Of a DNA stretch of 64,000 nucleotides, positions 34,522 to 42,886 are shown piece by piece. The notes beneath the pieces are model-generated. The model did no database searches. It was not told the origin of the DNA and was given only the letters and a program-made list of their open reading frames with translations. The position numbers were made by a program, and so were the translations under genes. This stretch comes from Syntrophomonadaceae bacterium (GTDB lineage: Bacteria; Bacillota; Syntrophomonadia; Syntrophomonadales; Syntrophomonadaceae), in contig JAAYJK010000050.1 in NCBI GenBank assembly GCA_012522955.1, forward strand, positions 1 to 64,000, written 5' to 3'. Numbering within the stretch: position 1 is the first letter of the stretch; each line of letters opens with the position of its first letter.

Positions 34522-37215
34522 TTACTCCTCTATCTTTTCTATTCTCACTGCACATACCTTGTATTCACCAGTTCCAGTGATGGGATCCAGGTGATGGCTG
34601 GTCAATTCATTGGTGGGGGTGGCGGTATGATGGAATGACATCCAAATCATACCCGGCATTACCCGATCCGTTACTTTAACTTCACTGCTTACCTGACCTC
34701 GGCGAGAGGTGACTATTACCCGACTGCCAGTTTGTATGCCCATTTTCTCTGCATCCACCGGATTGATTTCCGCTTTTTCCCGATCCCACATGCTGTTAAT
34801 GCCCATGGAATAGGGGGTGGTAACATTATAATGGTACAAGACGCGACCAGTAGAAAGCAGGAAAGGATATTCTTCATCCGGGATCTCACCTGGCGGTATA
34901 TGATCCGAGGGTTGGAAACTTCCCAATCCCCGGGTAAATTTGCCGGCATGCAGGAAGGGGGTACCCGGATGATCCATACTGGGACAGGGCCAGTGCAGTC
35001 CAACTTTATCTATGCGCTCATAGTTGATACCAGTCATCGAAGGAGACAGGGCTGCCATTTCATCCCAGATCTGCCCGGGATGATCGTATTCCATGGGGTA
35101 ACCCAGGCAGGTTGACATTTGACAGATGGTCTGCCAATTAGCCTGACCAGGCAGTGGTTCAATGGCTTTACGTACTCGCTGTACCCTGCGCTCAGTACTG
35201 GTAAAAGTGCCATCACATTCAGCGAAACTGGCAGCAGGCAGTATTACATCAGCAAATTCGGCGGTTTCGGTAAGAAACAGTTCCTGAACCACCAGGAATT
35301 CCAGATTATCTAGGGCTTCTTTAATGTGATTGGCATTGGGATCAGTTAGAACCGGGTTTTCGCCCAGGATATACATGGCTTTTACCTTGCCTTCATGGGC
35401 GGCTTCAAACATCTCCGGTATCTTTAAGCCTATATTGGCGGGCAGGGAGGCCCCCCAAGCCTGCTCAAACTTACTCCTGATATCATCATTGTTAACGGCC
35501 TGATAAGCCGGGAATACGTTGGGCAGGGCTCCCATATCGCAGGCTCCCTGTACGTTATTCTGACCACGAATAGGACATACTCCGGTACCGGGGCGGCCTA
35601 CATGTCCGGTAAGCATAGCCAGGTTGGCGATGCTCATAACATTGCGAGTACCGCAGATATGTTCAGTTATGCCCAGGGTATAGAATATCATGGCCTTATC
35701 AGTAGTGGCGTACAGCCGGGCTACGGTGTACAGATCTTCTACGCTGATACCGGTTAGCTCAGCTACGTATTCGGGGTTATAGGCTGCTACCGTTTCTTTA
35801 AGGGCTTCATAGTTTTCCGTGCGTTCGGCAACAAATTCCTTATCTTCCAGTCCTTCCTTGATAATGATATGCATCATGCCGTTTAATAGAGGTATATCAG
35901 TACCCGGATTATGTCTTATCCAGTAGTCGGCATCGTCTACCAGGTCAATGCGGCGAGGGTCGCAGACGATCATTTTACAAGCCTTGCGAGCGGCCTGACG
36001 CATCTTATAGCCGATAACCGGATGTGCTTCAGTGGTATTGGTTCCGACCAAGAGCATTAGTTCTGCTTCATTAACAATGTCATTGATGGGATTAGTCATT
36101 GCGCCGCTGCCAAAAGTGGTGGCCAGACCGGCCACGGTAGGCGCATGTCAAGTGCGGGCGCAATGGTCTACGTTGTTGGTGCCCATATAAGCCCGGGTTA
36201 ATTTTTGTACCAGATAGTTTTCTTCATTGGTACAACGGGCTGAACTTAGAGCCGCGAAACTATCGGGGCCATACTCATCTTTGATGGCATTAAATTTCTG
36301 GGCTATAAGGTCTAAAGCTTCATTCCAGCTGGCTGCTTCAAATTGTCCATTTTTCTTGATCAAGGGAGTAGTGAGGCGCTTCTCATTGTAGATAAAATCC
36401 CAGCCAAAGCGGCCTTTTACACAAAGGCTGCGTCCATTGACGGGACTGTCTGGATTAGAGAGCACTCCTATTACCTGGCCATTCTTAACTGCCAGATCAA
36501 AATTACAGCCGGTACCGCAGAAGGGACAGGTAGTCCTAACCCGCTCGATTTCCCAGCGACGACCTTGGCCAGCCATGGTTTTTTCTGTTAGGGCGCCGGT
36601 AGGACAAACGGCTACGCATTGTCCGCAAAAGACGCAATCCGATTCGGCATAGTCTACATCCCCGGCGGTAGTAGCTTTGCGATGGAATCCCCGATAGAGA
36701 TAGGACAGGTTGTCCTGGCCGGTCATTTCTTCACAGGCTCTTACACAAGCTCCACATAGAATACATTTGTTCAGGTCACGGATGATAAAGGGGTTGCTGT
36801 CATCGCACTTGTAGTTGTGTTTTTCGCCACCAGCAAAGGGACTCTCCTTCACCCCATACTGGTAACAATAATCCGCCAGTTTGCATTCGCCCAGCTTGTC
36901 GCAGGTCATGCAATCAAGTGGATGATTAGCAACTAATAGCTCCAAAATAGTGCGACGTGCTTCAATTACGGCCGGCGATTCAGTAAAGACTTCCATGCCA
37001 GGCATAACCGGGGTCACACATGAGGCGGGCAGAAGACGATTGCCTTTTACTTCTACCACACATAGGCGGCAAGCACCCAGAGCGCTCAGATCTGGATCAT
37101 AACAAAGACGGGGTATCTCTATCCCGGCTAGATCAGCCGCCTGCATAACGGTACTTCCCGTTGGAGCCGCTACCTCCTTCCCATTGATGTATAGATTCAC
37201 CATCTCCACCAACAT
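34522..37215 (-). CDS. fdhA: Formate dehydrogenase 2 catalytic subunit, selenocysteine-containing
   Basis: 897 residues when TGA 36150-36148 is read as Sec356 in HCART-U-HAPTVAGL. The domain order equals that of the protein at 27535: [2Fe-2S] (GACRLCVVEV), His-Cys cluster (HPLDCMTCDKLGEC), two [4Fe-4S] motifs (CILCGACVRACEEM, CVFCGQCVAVCP), CPFCGTGC, then the Mo/W-bis-MGD catalytic domain. A perfect SECIS follows the TGA. Start ATG 37215 has GGAAAGGAGTGA; ATG 37203 is an internal alternative. Gene callers would split it into 36148-37215 and a frame ending at 34522. Expression is preceded by two riboswitch-terminator units. With NuoE2 and NuoF2 it makes a second NAD-linked formate dehydrogenase. 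Confidence 0.96.
36119..36135 (-). promoter_or_regulatory. Bacterial SECIS element in fdhA2
   Basis: On the minus strand GTGGCC-GGTCT-GGCCAC is a perfect 6-bp hairpin 12 bases after the TGA. The loop GGTCT is identical to that in fdhA1. Confidence 0.92.
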
Positions 37216-37249
37216 TCACTCCTTTCCAAAAAATACATTGATTAGGCAT

Positions 37250-37275
37250 AAAAAAACCTCCTATATAATAGGAGG
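37250..37275 (-). terminator. Terminator of riboswitch unit B (expression platform)
   Basis: Minus strand: CCTCCTAT-TAT-ATAGGAGG followed by seven T residues, ending 35 bases before the FdhA2 start. Its CTCCT arm is complementary to the AGGAG at the 3' end of aptamer B, giving a possible antiterminator. Confidence 0.85.
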
Positions 37276-37420
37276 ATGGCCTTCGATATCACGAAAATCA
37301 TGAGTTTCTTAATCAAATGCGCGCTCCCCCCTGTTCCTTGAGTGATTACGGTATAAGTAAGTAATCCACAACCGAACCAAGCTGCAGGTATCACTAACGT
37401 AATCATTTCACAGGCCCATG

Positions 37421-37531
37421 ACTCCTTTCCAAGTAAGGGAGGCAAACCCGTTTCCAGATTTACCGTACCGGCTCTTAACCGTGTCGGCTAAGTCACCTTG
37501 ACCGAAGTTTTAGGTGAAGTAGCTTTGGAGC
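37421..37531 (-). ncRNA. Moco/Tuco-riboswitch-like aptamer B
   Basis: The minus-strand RNA has 5' GCUCC (37531-37527) able to pair with GGAG at its 3' end. The conserved core runs CUGGAAACGGGUUUGCCUCC, then UUGGAAAGGAGU (37432-37421). The core and closing stem agree with my recollection of the molybdenum/tungsten cofactor (Moco/Tuco) RNA motif. The intervening part contains a CACCT/AGGTG hairpin. It lies upstream of a molybdenum- or tungsten-dependent FDH and moeA, with a terminator between. Identification is by eye; a covariance-model search would settle it. Confidence 0.68.
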
Positions 37532-37578
37532 AAAGCTTTTGAAAAAAGTATTCAATTATGCTCTTTTCAGGTCTTATA

Positions 37579-37610
37579 GTCTATGCTAAACTTTATTACT
37601 CAGCATAGAC
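37579..37610. repeat. 9-bp hairpin between the two riboswitch units
   Basis: GTCTATGCT (37579-37587) and AGCATAGAC (37602-37610) are perfect inverted repeats directly after terminator A in the minus direction. The role is unknown; it may insulate the two units or mark a processing site. Confidence 0.5.
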
Positions 37611-37644
37611 AAATAAAAGGCCTCCTGTTGAAACAGGAGGCCTT
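37611..37644 (-). terminator. Terminator of riboswitch unit A (expression platform)
   Basis: Minus strand: AAGGCCTCCTG-TTTCAA-CAGGAGGCCTT (perfect 11-bp stem, 37617-37644) followed by TTATTT. It lies downstream of aptamer A and upstream of aptamer B. Confidence 0.88.
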
Positions 37645-37702
37645 GCTAACTGCAACCCATAGCTACAATGTGCTTTACTAGCATATTGGCAGCTAAAACT
37701 GT

Positions 37703-37795
37703 ACTCCTTTCCAAACACGGGAGGCAAAACCGTTTCCAGTTCCACCCACAGGCTTTAACATCATGGCTGATGCTTTAGACATCAAAGCTCGGAGA
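37703..37795 (-). ncRNA. Moco/Tuco-riboswitch-like aptamer A
   Basis: The minus-strand RNA starts with CUCC (37794-37791), contains a GATG/CATC hairpin, the core CUGGAAACGGUUUUGCCUCC, and UUGGAAAGGAGU (37714-37703) closing the outer stem. The core is almost identical to aptamer B, while the 5' domain differs. It lies 117 bases after the fdhD stop and is followed by its own terminator. Confidence 0.68.
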
Positions 37796-37911
37796 AAAAT
37801 ATTCTATTACATTCTTTTAATTCGACACAGCTTTAAATTTACCTGCCAAAATTACTAAAATTTTTTTATAAAATCTTACTGAATGGTGGTCGTTATGTAT
37901 GAAATTATTCT

Positions 37912-38658
37912 TTATACTACAATCCGCTGAGGGTGGGAATAAATATTGAAGCGCTGGCCCCGAGCAAATCCCACTACGCTTATTCCCATCCTTTCTGCCC
38001 AATGAACCGATTCCAGGGTGGGAGCAGAGCGGGATACTAATAAGGGAATTTCATTCGATACCGCCTTGGCCATTATCTCCCGGGTTATTCTTCCGCTTAG
38101 AACCAAGCATTTATCCCTTAAAGGTATTTTTTGCAGATATGCATGGCCTACCACTTTGTCAAATGCATTGTGACGGCCGATGTCTTCGTAACGCAGCAAA
38201 ATGGAATTGCTATCGGCCAGAGCAGCACTGTGCACCCCACCGGTAAGTTTAAAAGTATAGGAATGATGTTCCAATTCCTGGACCAGTTTTAAAAGATGTT
38301 CGGCCCGAAATTGTACTGCCCCATCCGGATCAATTGACCGGGTTTTCTTCTCCATCTTCAACGCTACCCCTTCAGCCCCGTTTACTTCCGGCGAAGGCTC
38401 ACAGGTACTTAAATCAATTTGGCCTGGAGAATATTTAAGGGATACCAGTCGGCTATTAACTCCAATTATCCCTTCGCTCAGCAGGTAGCCCACAGCCAGT
38501 TCTGGCTCGGCTCCGGGAGAAGCCAGGAGGGTAGTAATATAGAATTGATTTAAATAAACGGCCAATTCTGTTTCGTTTACCATAAAAACATCAGTGGTTA
38601 TTATTTTACCATCATATAAATGGACATTGGTCGGACGATAGAGATGGTTGGCCTTCAT
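37912..38658 (-). CDS. fdhD: FdhD sulfur-transfer protein for formate dehydrogenase
   Basis: A 248-residue FdhD-family protein, needed to make formate dehydrogenase active by passing sulfur from a cysteine desulfurase to the Mo/W cofactor. Family blocks visible: ELAVGYLLSEGII, LTGGVHSAAL, YEDIGRHNAFDKVVG, SGRITREIMAKA and FARGQRFNIYS. ATG 38658 is chosen because GGGGGA lies before it; TTG 38676 is the upstream alternative. The CxxC loop, which supplies the sulfur-carrying cysteines in E. coli FdhD, is absent: the corresponding stretch reads EKKTRSIDPDG and only one nearby Cys (STCEPSP) is seen. It stands directly upstream of the FDH2 leader on the same strand. Confidence 0.9.
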   Translation of the reverse strand: MKANHLYRPTNVHLYDGKIITTDVFMVNETELAVYLNQFYITTLLASPGAEPELAVGYLLSEGIIGVNSRLVSLKYSPGQIDLSTCEPSPEVNGAEGVALKMEKKTRSIDPDGAVQFRAEHLLKLVQELEHHSYTFKLTGGVHSAALADSNSILLRYEDIGRHNAFDKVVGHAYLQKIPLRDKCLVLSGRITREIMAKAVSNEIPLLVSRSAPTLESVHWAERMGISVVGFARGQRFNIYSHPQRIVV

Positions 38659-38866
38659 TGCATTTCCCCCTAACAATCATTGCCCTCATTATGGTTTTCT
38701 TTAAGCCTTTGAGGTAATCCTGCTTAGGCAGAAAAGTTAGATTTATGAAATTTGAATGGGTAGAAGGGATATCTTGCATCAGAACCGCCCGAAAAGAGCC
38801 GCCAAAGGCCACAATCCTAAAATAAAATCCGCCTTAATCATTATTTTTGGTAAGTGTCAATATGAA
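38659..38866. other. Intergenic region upstream of fdhD
   Basis: No supported gene. It must contain the fdhD promoter on the minus strand; no clear -35/-10 pair was identified by eye. Confidence 0.35.
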
Positions 38867-39060
38867 TTAATGAGGAACACCTTCATGGGGATGAAGGATT
38901 GGTTTAGTGCCAGGGTTAGGTTCCCATAGGCAGAAATCAATTTTTTCCAGCAATATCGGCTCTTTAGGCGAATATTTACCGGGGAGCCAAGCCCAGGCAC
39001 TCTTTTTGATTTCCCCAATTCTTTAACCAATTCGGCAGCTGTCGCTGCCCTTTCGGTCAT
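38867..39060 (-). pseudogene. Unidentified frameshifted gene remnant
   Basis: On the minus strand one frame (from ATG 39060, MTERAATAAELVKELG) looks protein-like, then the adjacent frame continues plausibly (IKKSAWAWLPGKYSPKEP, ending in PILHPHEGVPH) to TAA 38869-38867. The switch suggests an old gene end broken by a frameshift. I do not recognise the family. It overlaps the upstream edge of the peptidoglycan-binding fragment on the other strand. Confidence 0.3.
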
Positions 39061-39088
39061 GGGAGGTAAATTGGAAAGGAGAACTCCG

Positions 39089-39352
39089 GTGGGAACCCCG
39101 GTGACCATTATAGGTAAAGCCTATAATAAGCGTAGTTTGAAAAATGGTGATCTGGGCAGTGATGTACTGGAGATACAGAAAATGTTAAAGAAACTTAAAT
39201 TGTATCGGGCCAAGCTGGATGGTGAATATGGATCTTACACCGAACAAGCGGTACGAAATTTTCAAAAGCAGCAATCTCTCCTTGCTGATGGCATGGTTGG
39301 CTCAGCTACCTTGACAGCTTTACAGAAAGCCTATGCCCAAACCTTTAAATAA
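39089..39352 (+). pseudogene. 3' fragment of a peptidoglycan-binding (L,D-transpeptidase-type) gene
   Basis: 87 codons from GTG 39089, which has GGAAAGGAG seven bases before it, so it may still be translated; an in-frame ATG at 39059 lacks such a site. The product begins GTPVTIIG, a sequence typical of the very end of the YkuD L,D-transpeptidase domain. A PG_binding_1 domain follows (LKNGDLGSDVLEIQKMLKKL, YGSYTEQAVRNFQ, DGMVGSATLTAL). The catalytic HxGC-type region is absent and the upstream frame has a TAG at 38927. It reads as a 5'-truncated gene, possibly reused as a small cell-wall-binding protein. Confidence 0.6.
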
Positions 39353-39573
39353 AAGGGAAGTATTTAAGAGGGTTAGGATGCAATAATGAAAGCATGCAAA
39401 ATAATAATTTAGATAAATACAGGAAATTATAATTAAATATGGAATTGTAATCTATAGCATTGCTTACATCATTATTAGGGAGATAGATGCCTTAATAAAC
39501 TATCCTGTTTAAAAACTGTGGTTAGCAGACAGAGCATCTCTCCCTGGATTAAACATAATCTTTCTGCAGGAGG

Positions 39574-40704
39574 ATGATATACATTAATTTAAAAATAAAC
39601 AGGGATTTAATTATACTAATGAGCTATGCCGCAGTACTGATTCTCCTAGTGCTAAACTTCAGCCCTATTGTTAAAGCTTTGGCTTGGTTCCTTTCCCTAC
39701 TTAAACCATTGTGGATAGGAATAGCACTTGCCTTTATTTTGCACAAACCTTGCATTTCAATTGAAAGATATCTCAAAAAAACGATTTTAGCCAAGAGCAA
39801 TCCGGTTTTAATCCGAAGCCTGGCTATAGTTAAGACCTATTTTCTAGCTTTAATGCTTTTGCTGATCCTAATTCTCTTTGTAGTACCCCAGTTAATTGAT
39901 AGCATTCACTTATTCTCGTCCAATCTGGGCAGCTACCTGGATAATATACAGAGCTTGATAAACCGGGGTGCTGCTCTGATAGAAGTGAATGATGTTGACT
40001 TATCAGTAATGATTAGTCAGGTTTTTGAATCAATAAGTAAGTTGACTAATAACTGGGGCGGTCTTTTATCCGGGATTATTGGTATTACTGCCGGAGTGTT
40101 CGGCTTTTTAGCCAACTTCCTCATTGCCCTTATTTTCTCAGTCTATCTGCTGGCAGGCTACGAAAGAATCCTGGATAACCTTAAATCAGTGTGTTGGACC
40201 TATTTGCCCAGCAGGACTTGTGAAAAGATAGTCTACATTTATCGGGTGATTACAGATACCTTTGATAAGTATGTCTATGGCCAGCTGCTGGAGGCCGTAA
40301 TTCTAGGCACCTTGTGTTTTATAGGGATGCTTGTTTTCAAGTTCGAATACCCCTTAATGATCAGCACTCTGATCGGCGTTACTGCCTTACTGCCTCTGGT
40401 GGGAGCCTATATAGGTGGATCCATTGCCTTTTTGGCATTGCTTATGATTTCGCCGCCCCAGGCTTTATGGTTCATGGTTTTCCTGGTCATCTTACAGCAG
40501 ATCGAAGGCAATATCATCTATCCCCGAGTGGTTGGTAACAGCTTGGGCTTGCCTGGTATCTGGGTACTGCTGGCCGCCATTGTGGGAGCCGGAGTGGCAG
40601 GTCCTCTGGGCATCCTGCTCGGTGTACCTACGGCTGCAGTTCTATATATTTTATTGAAAAACGATGTCAAAGGGAAAAGCAGCCCGGGAAATATAAATTG
40701 TTGA
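39574..40704 (+). CDS. AI-2E family (YtvI/PerM-type) membrane transporter
   Basis: About 370 residues with some eight transmembrane segments and a soluble loop (about residues 110-150) before the family core. The C-terminal block (GSIAFLALLMISPPQALW, then IYPRVVGNSLGLPGIWVLLA) is diagnostic for the AI-2E/UPF0118 family. Reported roles for relatives include autoinducer-2 export and Na+/H+ antiport; the role here is unknown. The exact start is unclear: AGGAGG lies directly against ATG 39574, so initiation may be a few codons downstream at a non-standard codon. Confidence 0.9.
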   Translation: MIYINLKINRDLIILMSYAAVLILLVLNFSPIVKALAWFLSLLKPLWIGIALAFILHKPCISIERYLKKTILAKSNPVLIRSLAIVKTYFLALMLLLILILFVVPQLIDSIHLFSSNLGSYLDNIQSLINRGAALIEVNDVDLSVMISQVFESISKLTNNWGGLLSGIIGITAGVFGFLANFLIALIFSVYLLAGYERILDNLKSVCWTYLPSRTCEKIVYIYRVITDTFDKYVYGQLLEAVILGTLCFIGMLVFKFEYPLMISTLIGVTALLPLVGAYIGGSIAFLALLMISPPQALWFMVFLVILQQIEGNIIYPRVVGNSLGLPGIWVLLAAIVGAGVAGPLGILLGVPTAAVLYILLKNDVKGKSSPGNINC

Positions 40705-40941
40705 GTACATGGAATTCCTGTAAGTAATTATATTCCCAGCCCATGCAGTCTTTAATTGGCCATATGGCCACTGATGTCATGGTAGCGCACCAGATTGTTC
40801 TGGATACTACATTTAAGGCATCAGAAGGCTTGGCTAATAATACGTTGAAGCTCAACGTTGACATATTTTAATAGATGCTATCCTTTACTTAACCAAGGAA
40901 CTGCTGCTTATGCAACGGCGGTAGGTCCCGAAATTAGGGTT
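40705..40941. other. Intergenic region, possible short gene remnant
   Basis: A 40-codon plus-strand frame ending at 40869 (containing SLIGHMATDVMVAHQIVLD) looks protein-like but has no start signal or recognised family. No other feature seen. Confidence 0.3.
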
Positions 40942-40969
40942 AAACCGCCTTGCTTAGGCGGTTTATTGT
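40942..40969 (+). terminator. Intrinsic terminator
   Basis: AAACCGCC (40942-40949) pairs with GGCGGTTT (40957-40964), followed by ATTGTTT. It ends transcription from the AI-2E-family gene side. Confidence 0.75.
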
Positions 40970-41030
40970 TTCCTGTACATGATGCACAGAGAAATAATCC
41001 CCAGGATTACAAAGCAGAATTGAAAAAATC

Positions 41031-41057
41031 AAAAAAACCACGGGGAATCCCGTGGTT
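41031..41057 (-). terminator. Intrinsic terminator of tRNA-Pro
   Basis: Minus strand: AACCACGGG-ATTC-CCCGTGGTT followed by TTTTT, 13 bases past the tRNA CCA end. Confidence 0.9.
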
Positions 41058-41070
41058 ACTTGCTTATTAA

Positions 41071-41147
41071 TGGTCGGGGCGACAGGATTTGAACCTGCGG
41101 CCTTCTGATCCCAAATCAGACGCGCTACCAAGCTGCGCCACGCCCCG
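41071..41147 (-). tRNA. tRNA-Pro (anticodon TGG)
   Basis: 77 bases including an encoded CCA. The acceptor stem CGGGGCG pairs with CGCCCCG. The anticodon loop is TTTGGGA with anticodon TGG. The D-loop GGTAGC and T-arm GGTTCAAATCC are standard. It has its own promoter and terminator, so it is a single-gene unit. Confidence 0.97.
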
Positions 41148-41156
41148 AACTTAATC

Positions 41157-41186
41157 ATAATACCATCTGCAGCGCAAATATGTCAA
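41157..41186 (-). promoter_or_regulatory. Sigma-A promoter of tRNA-Pro
   Basis: Minus strand TTGACA (41186-41181), 18-bp spacer, TATTAT (41162-41157). The -10 box lies 9 bases before the tRNA 5' end. Confidence 0.8.
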
Positions 41187-41499
41187 TTCATTAAAAGATA
41201 TGGCAGGCTGTACACCCAGCCAAACACTAATCTTAGCTATAGTTTGCCTTATCTCCCCAGTAAAGCTTCCTTATTAATGCAGTAAATATAGGTGGGTATA
41301 GTTTTATTTATACTATCCTGAGTTACCGTCAACAAGTTTGAAAAACAGACAATGAGACGGGCGGTTTAGTGAATATAGTGGTTTAAATGGCCGAAATATT
41401 GGGATAAAAGCAATAAAAAAATGACAAAAAATGGAAGGATATACGGATGTGGATGTGGAAGTTAATTAAATGAAAATATACTTCAAGGGTGTGATATAT
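41187..41499. other. Intergenic region before the TPR gene
   Basis: AT-rich, no gene or strong repeat. The TPR gene promoter is presumably here but no clear hexamers were identified. Confidence 0.35.
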
Positions 41500-42693
41500 A
41501 TGGATAATGAGGCCAATTCAAGTATTTCCTGGCAAGCTGCTCTGGATCATATGCAGGAGCAGGATTTAAGCAGGGCCCTGGAGATTCTGCTAGAAATGGT
41601 AGGTTATGAACCCGACAATATTGCTTTGATTAATCTGCTGGCTGATTGCTATTATTATCTGGGTGAATTTGATCGGGCTAAAGCCTGCTGGGATGAGGTT
41701 TTAAGGCTTAATCCAGCCAACCAGGAGGCCAAGGCTAAGTTGGGCCGCTATAGAACTCCCTCTTTTCAATCCTGGTTAAAACGCTATAAACAAGCTTTGT
41801 ACAATATTGAGCAGAAAAACTACGAATTAGCTTTGAGAATCCTTCGTGATTTAATGGAAGAAAACGATGGCTTTGTAAGTGTGTATCAGTTTTTAGGTTT
41901 ATGTTACATGGCTCAATCCGAATTTGAGCAAGCTCGCCTGGTTTGGGACAAAGGCTTGAGCAGAGATAGAGGTAATGAAACTCTAGCCGACTACCTTCAG
42001 ATGACCACAGAATCCCAGCCGGCGCCGGAACTGGCCCCGACGGGTCCAGAGGAATTGGTGAATAATAGAAAAAACCGAGCTTTTTCGGGGCTACGTTTAG
42101 CCAGCGCTTTGCTGGTTACTATCTGCCTTTTGTTGGTGATTAAAATGACTGGTGGACCAGAATTGGGCAGTAGGAGTAATGAAACCCCGCCTGTGGCCCA
42201 GAATGAAGCAGTCCGCACCGAGAGTACGCTTAGCTCGGAAAGAGATGAAACTCCGGTTTTTTCTGAGGGTCTTTTGTCCAGCGAAAGCAGCCAAGGCGGG
42301 GCAGAATACGATTCGGAACGGGAAAGCAGCTATTATCTTCAAGGTTTCAAAGCCTATAAAGAAGGTAATTTTAAGCAGGCGGAAAACAACCTAAAAGTTG
42401 TAGTAGCTATGGAATCCCAGAGTTATCTGAATCGGGAAGCCCTGTATTATCTGGCTCGGTCCTGCTATCTACAAAAGGACTATGGGGCAGCAGAGCAATA
42501 CTATCTTCAGTACTTGGAGCAGTTTCCGGATACCAATTACTATGATGACAGCTTGTTTTATCTGGGGGTAGTTTATCATTCTATCGGTCAGAAGGAAAAG
42601 GCTATTGCGGCTATGAAAGAAATGGAGAGAGTCTCGCCTAATTGTGGATACGAATCTTCAGATCTGTTTAAAAGCATAATGAACAATTCATAA
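41500..42693 (+). CDS. TPR-repeat protein with one membrane segment
   Basis: 397 residues from ATG 41500, which has AAGGGTGTGATATAT in front (an in-frame ATG at 41470 has none). Three or four TPR units lie in the N-terminal 180 residues (LINLLADCYYYLGEFDRAK and similar). One hydrophobic segment follows at about 205-223 (ASALLVTICLLLVIKM), then an acidic, serine-rich linker. More TPRs resembling YbgF/outer-membrane lipoprotein repeats are at the C-terminus (YYLARSCYLQKDYGAAEQYY). The N-terminal repeats would be cytoplasmic and the C-terminal ones outside. It is probably a scaffold for an envelope complex; partners unknown. Confidence 0.8.
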   Translation: MDNEANSSISWQAALDHMQEQDLSRALEILLEMVGYEPDNIALINLLADCYYYLGEFDRAKACWDEVLRLNPANQEAKAKLGRYRTPSFQSWLKRYKQALYNIEQKNYELALRILRDLMEENDGFVSVYQFLGLCYMAQSEFEQARLVWDKGLSRDRGNETLADYLQMTTESQPAPELAPTGPEELVNNRKNRAFSGLRLASALLVTICLLLVIKMTGGPELGSRSNETPPVAQNEAVRTESTLSSERDETPVFSEGLLSSESSQGGAEYDSERESSYYLQGFKAYKEGNFKQAENNLKVVVAMESQSYLNREALYYLARSCYLQKDYGAAEQYYLQYLEQFPDTNYYDDSLFYLGVVYHSIGQKEKAIAAMKEMERVSPNCGYESSDLFKSIMNNS

Positions 42694-42726
42694 ACACTTA
42701 AGCTCACCCAACAAGTACTATCATTT

Positions 42727-42775
42727 TGCCTGGGCTGGGGAGATCTGGCCCAGGCATCTATTTTCCTTTTAACAG
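42727..42775 (+). terminator. Intrinsic terminator of the TPR gene
   Basis: TGCCTGGGC (42727-42735) pairs with GCCCAGGCA (42748-42756), followed by a T-rich stretch. Confidence 0.8.
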
Positions 42776-42835
42776 CTATAAGGACGCATGGTTATCATTT
42801 TCTCCGAAAAAAATCAATTCTTTTTGCTGGAAGGC

Positions 42836-42865
42836 TTGACTTCAGTAGGGATTATTATTTATTCT
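42836..42865 (+). promoter_or_regulatory. Probable sigma-A promoter of tRNA-Gly
   Basis: TTGACT (42836-42841), 18-bp spacer, TATTCT (42860-42865), 21 bases before the tRNA. Confidence 0.6.
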
Positions 42866-42886
42866 ATTACAAGAAGCAGATTGTAG

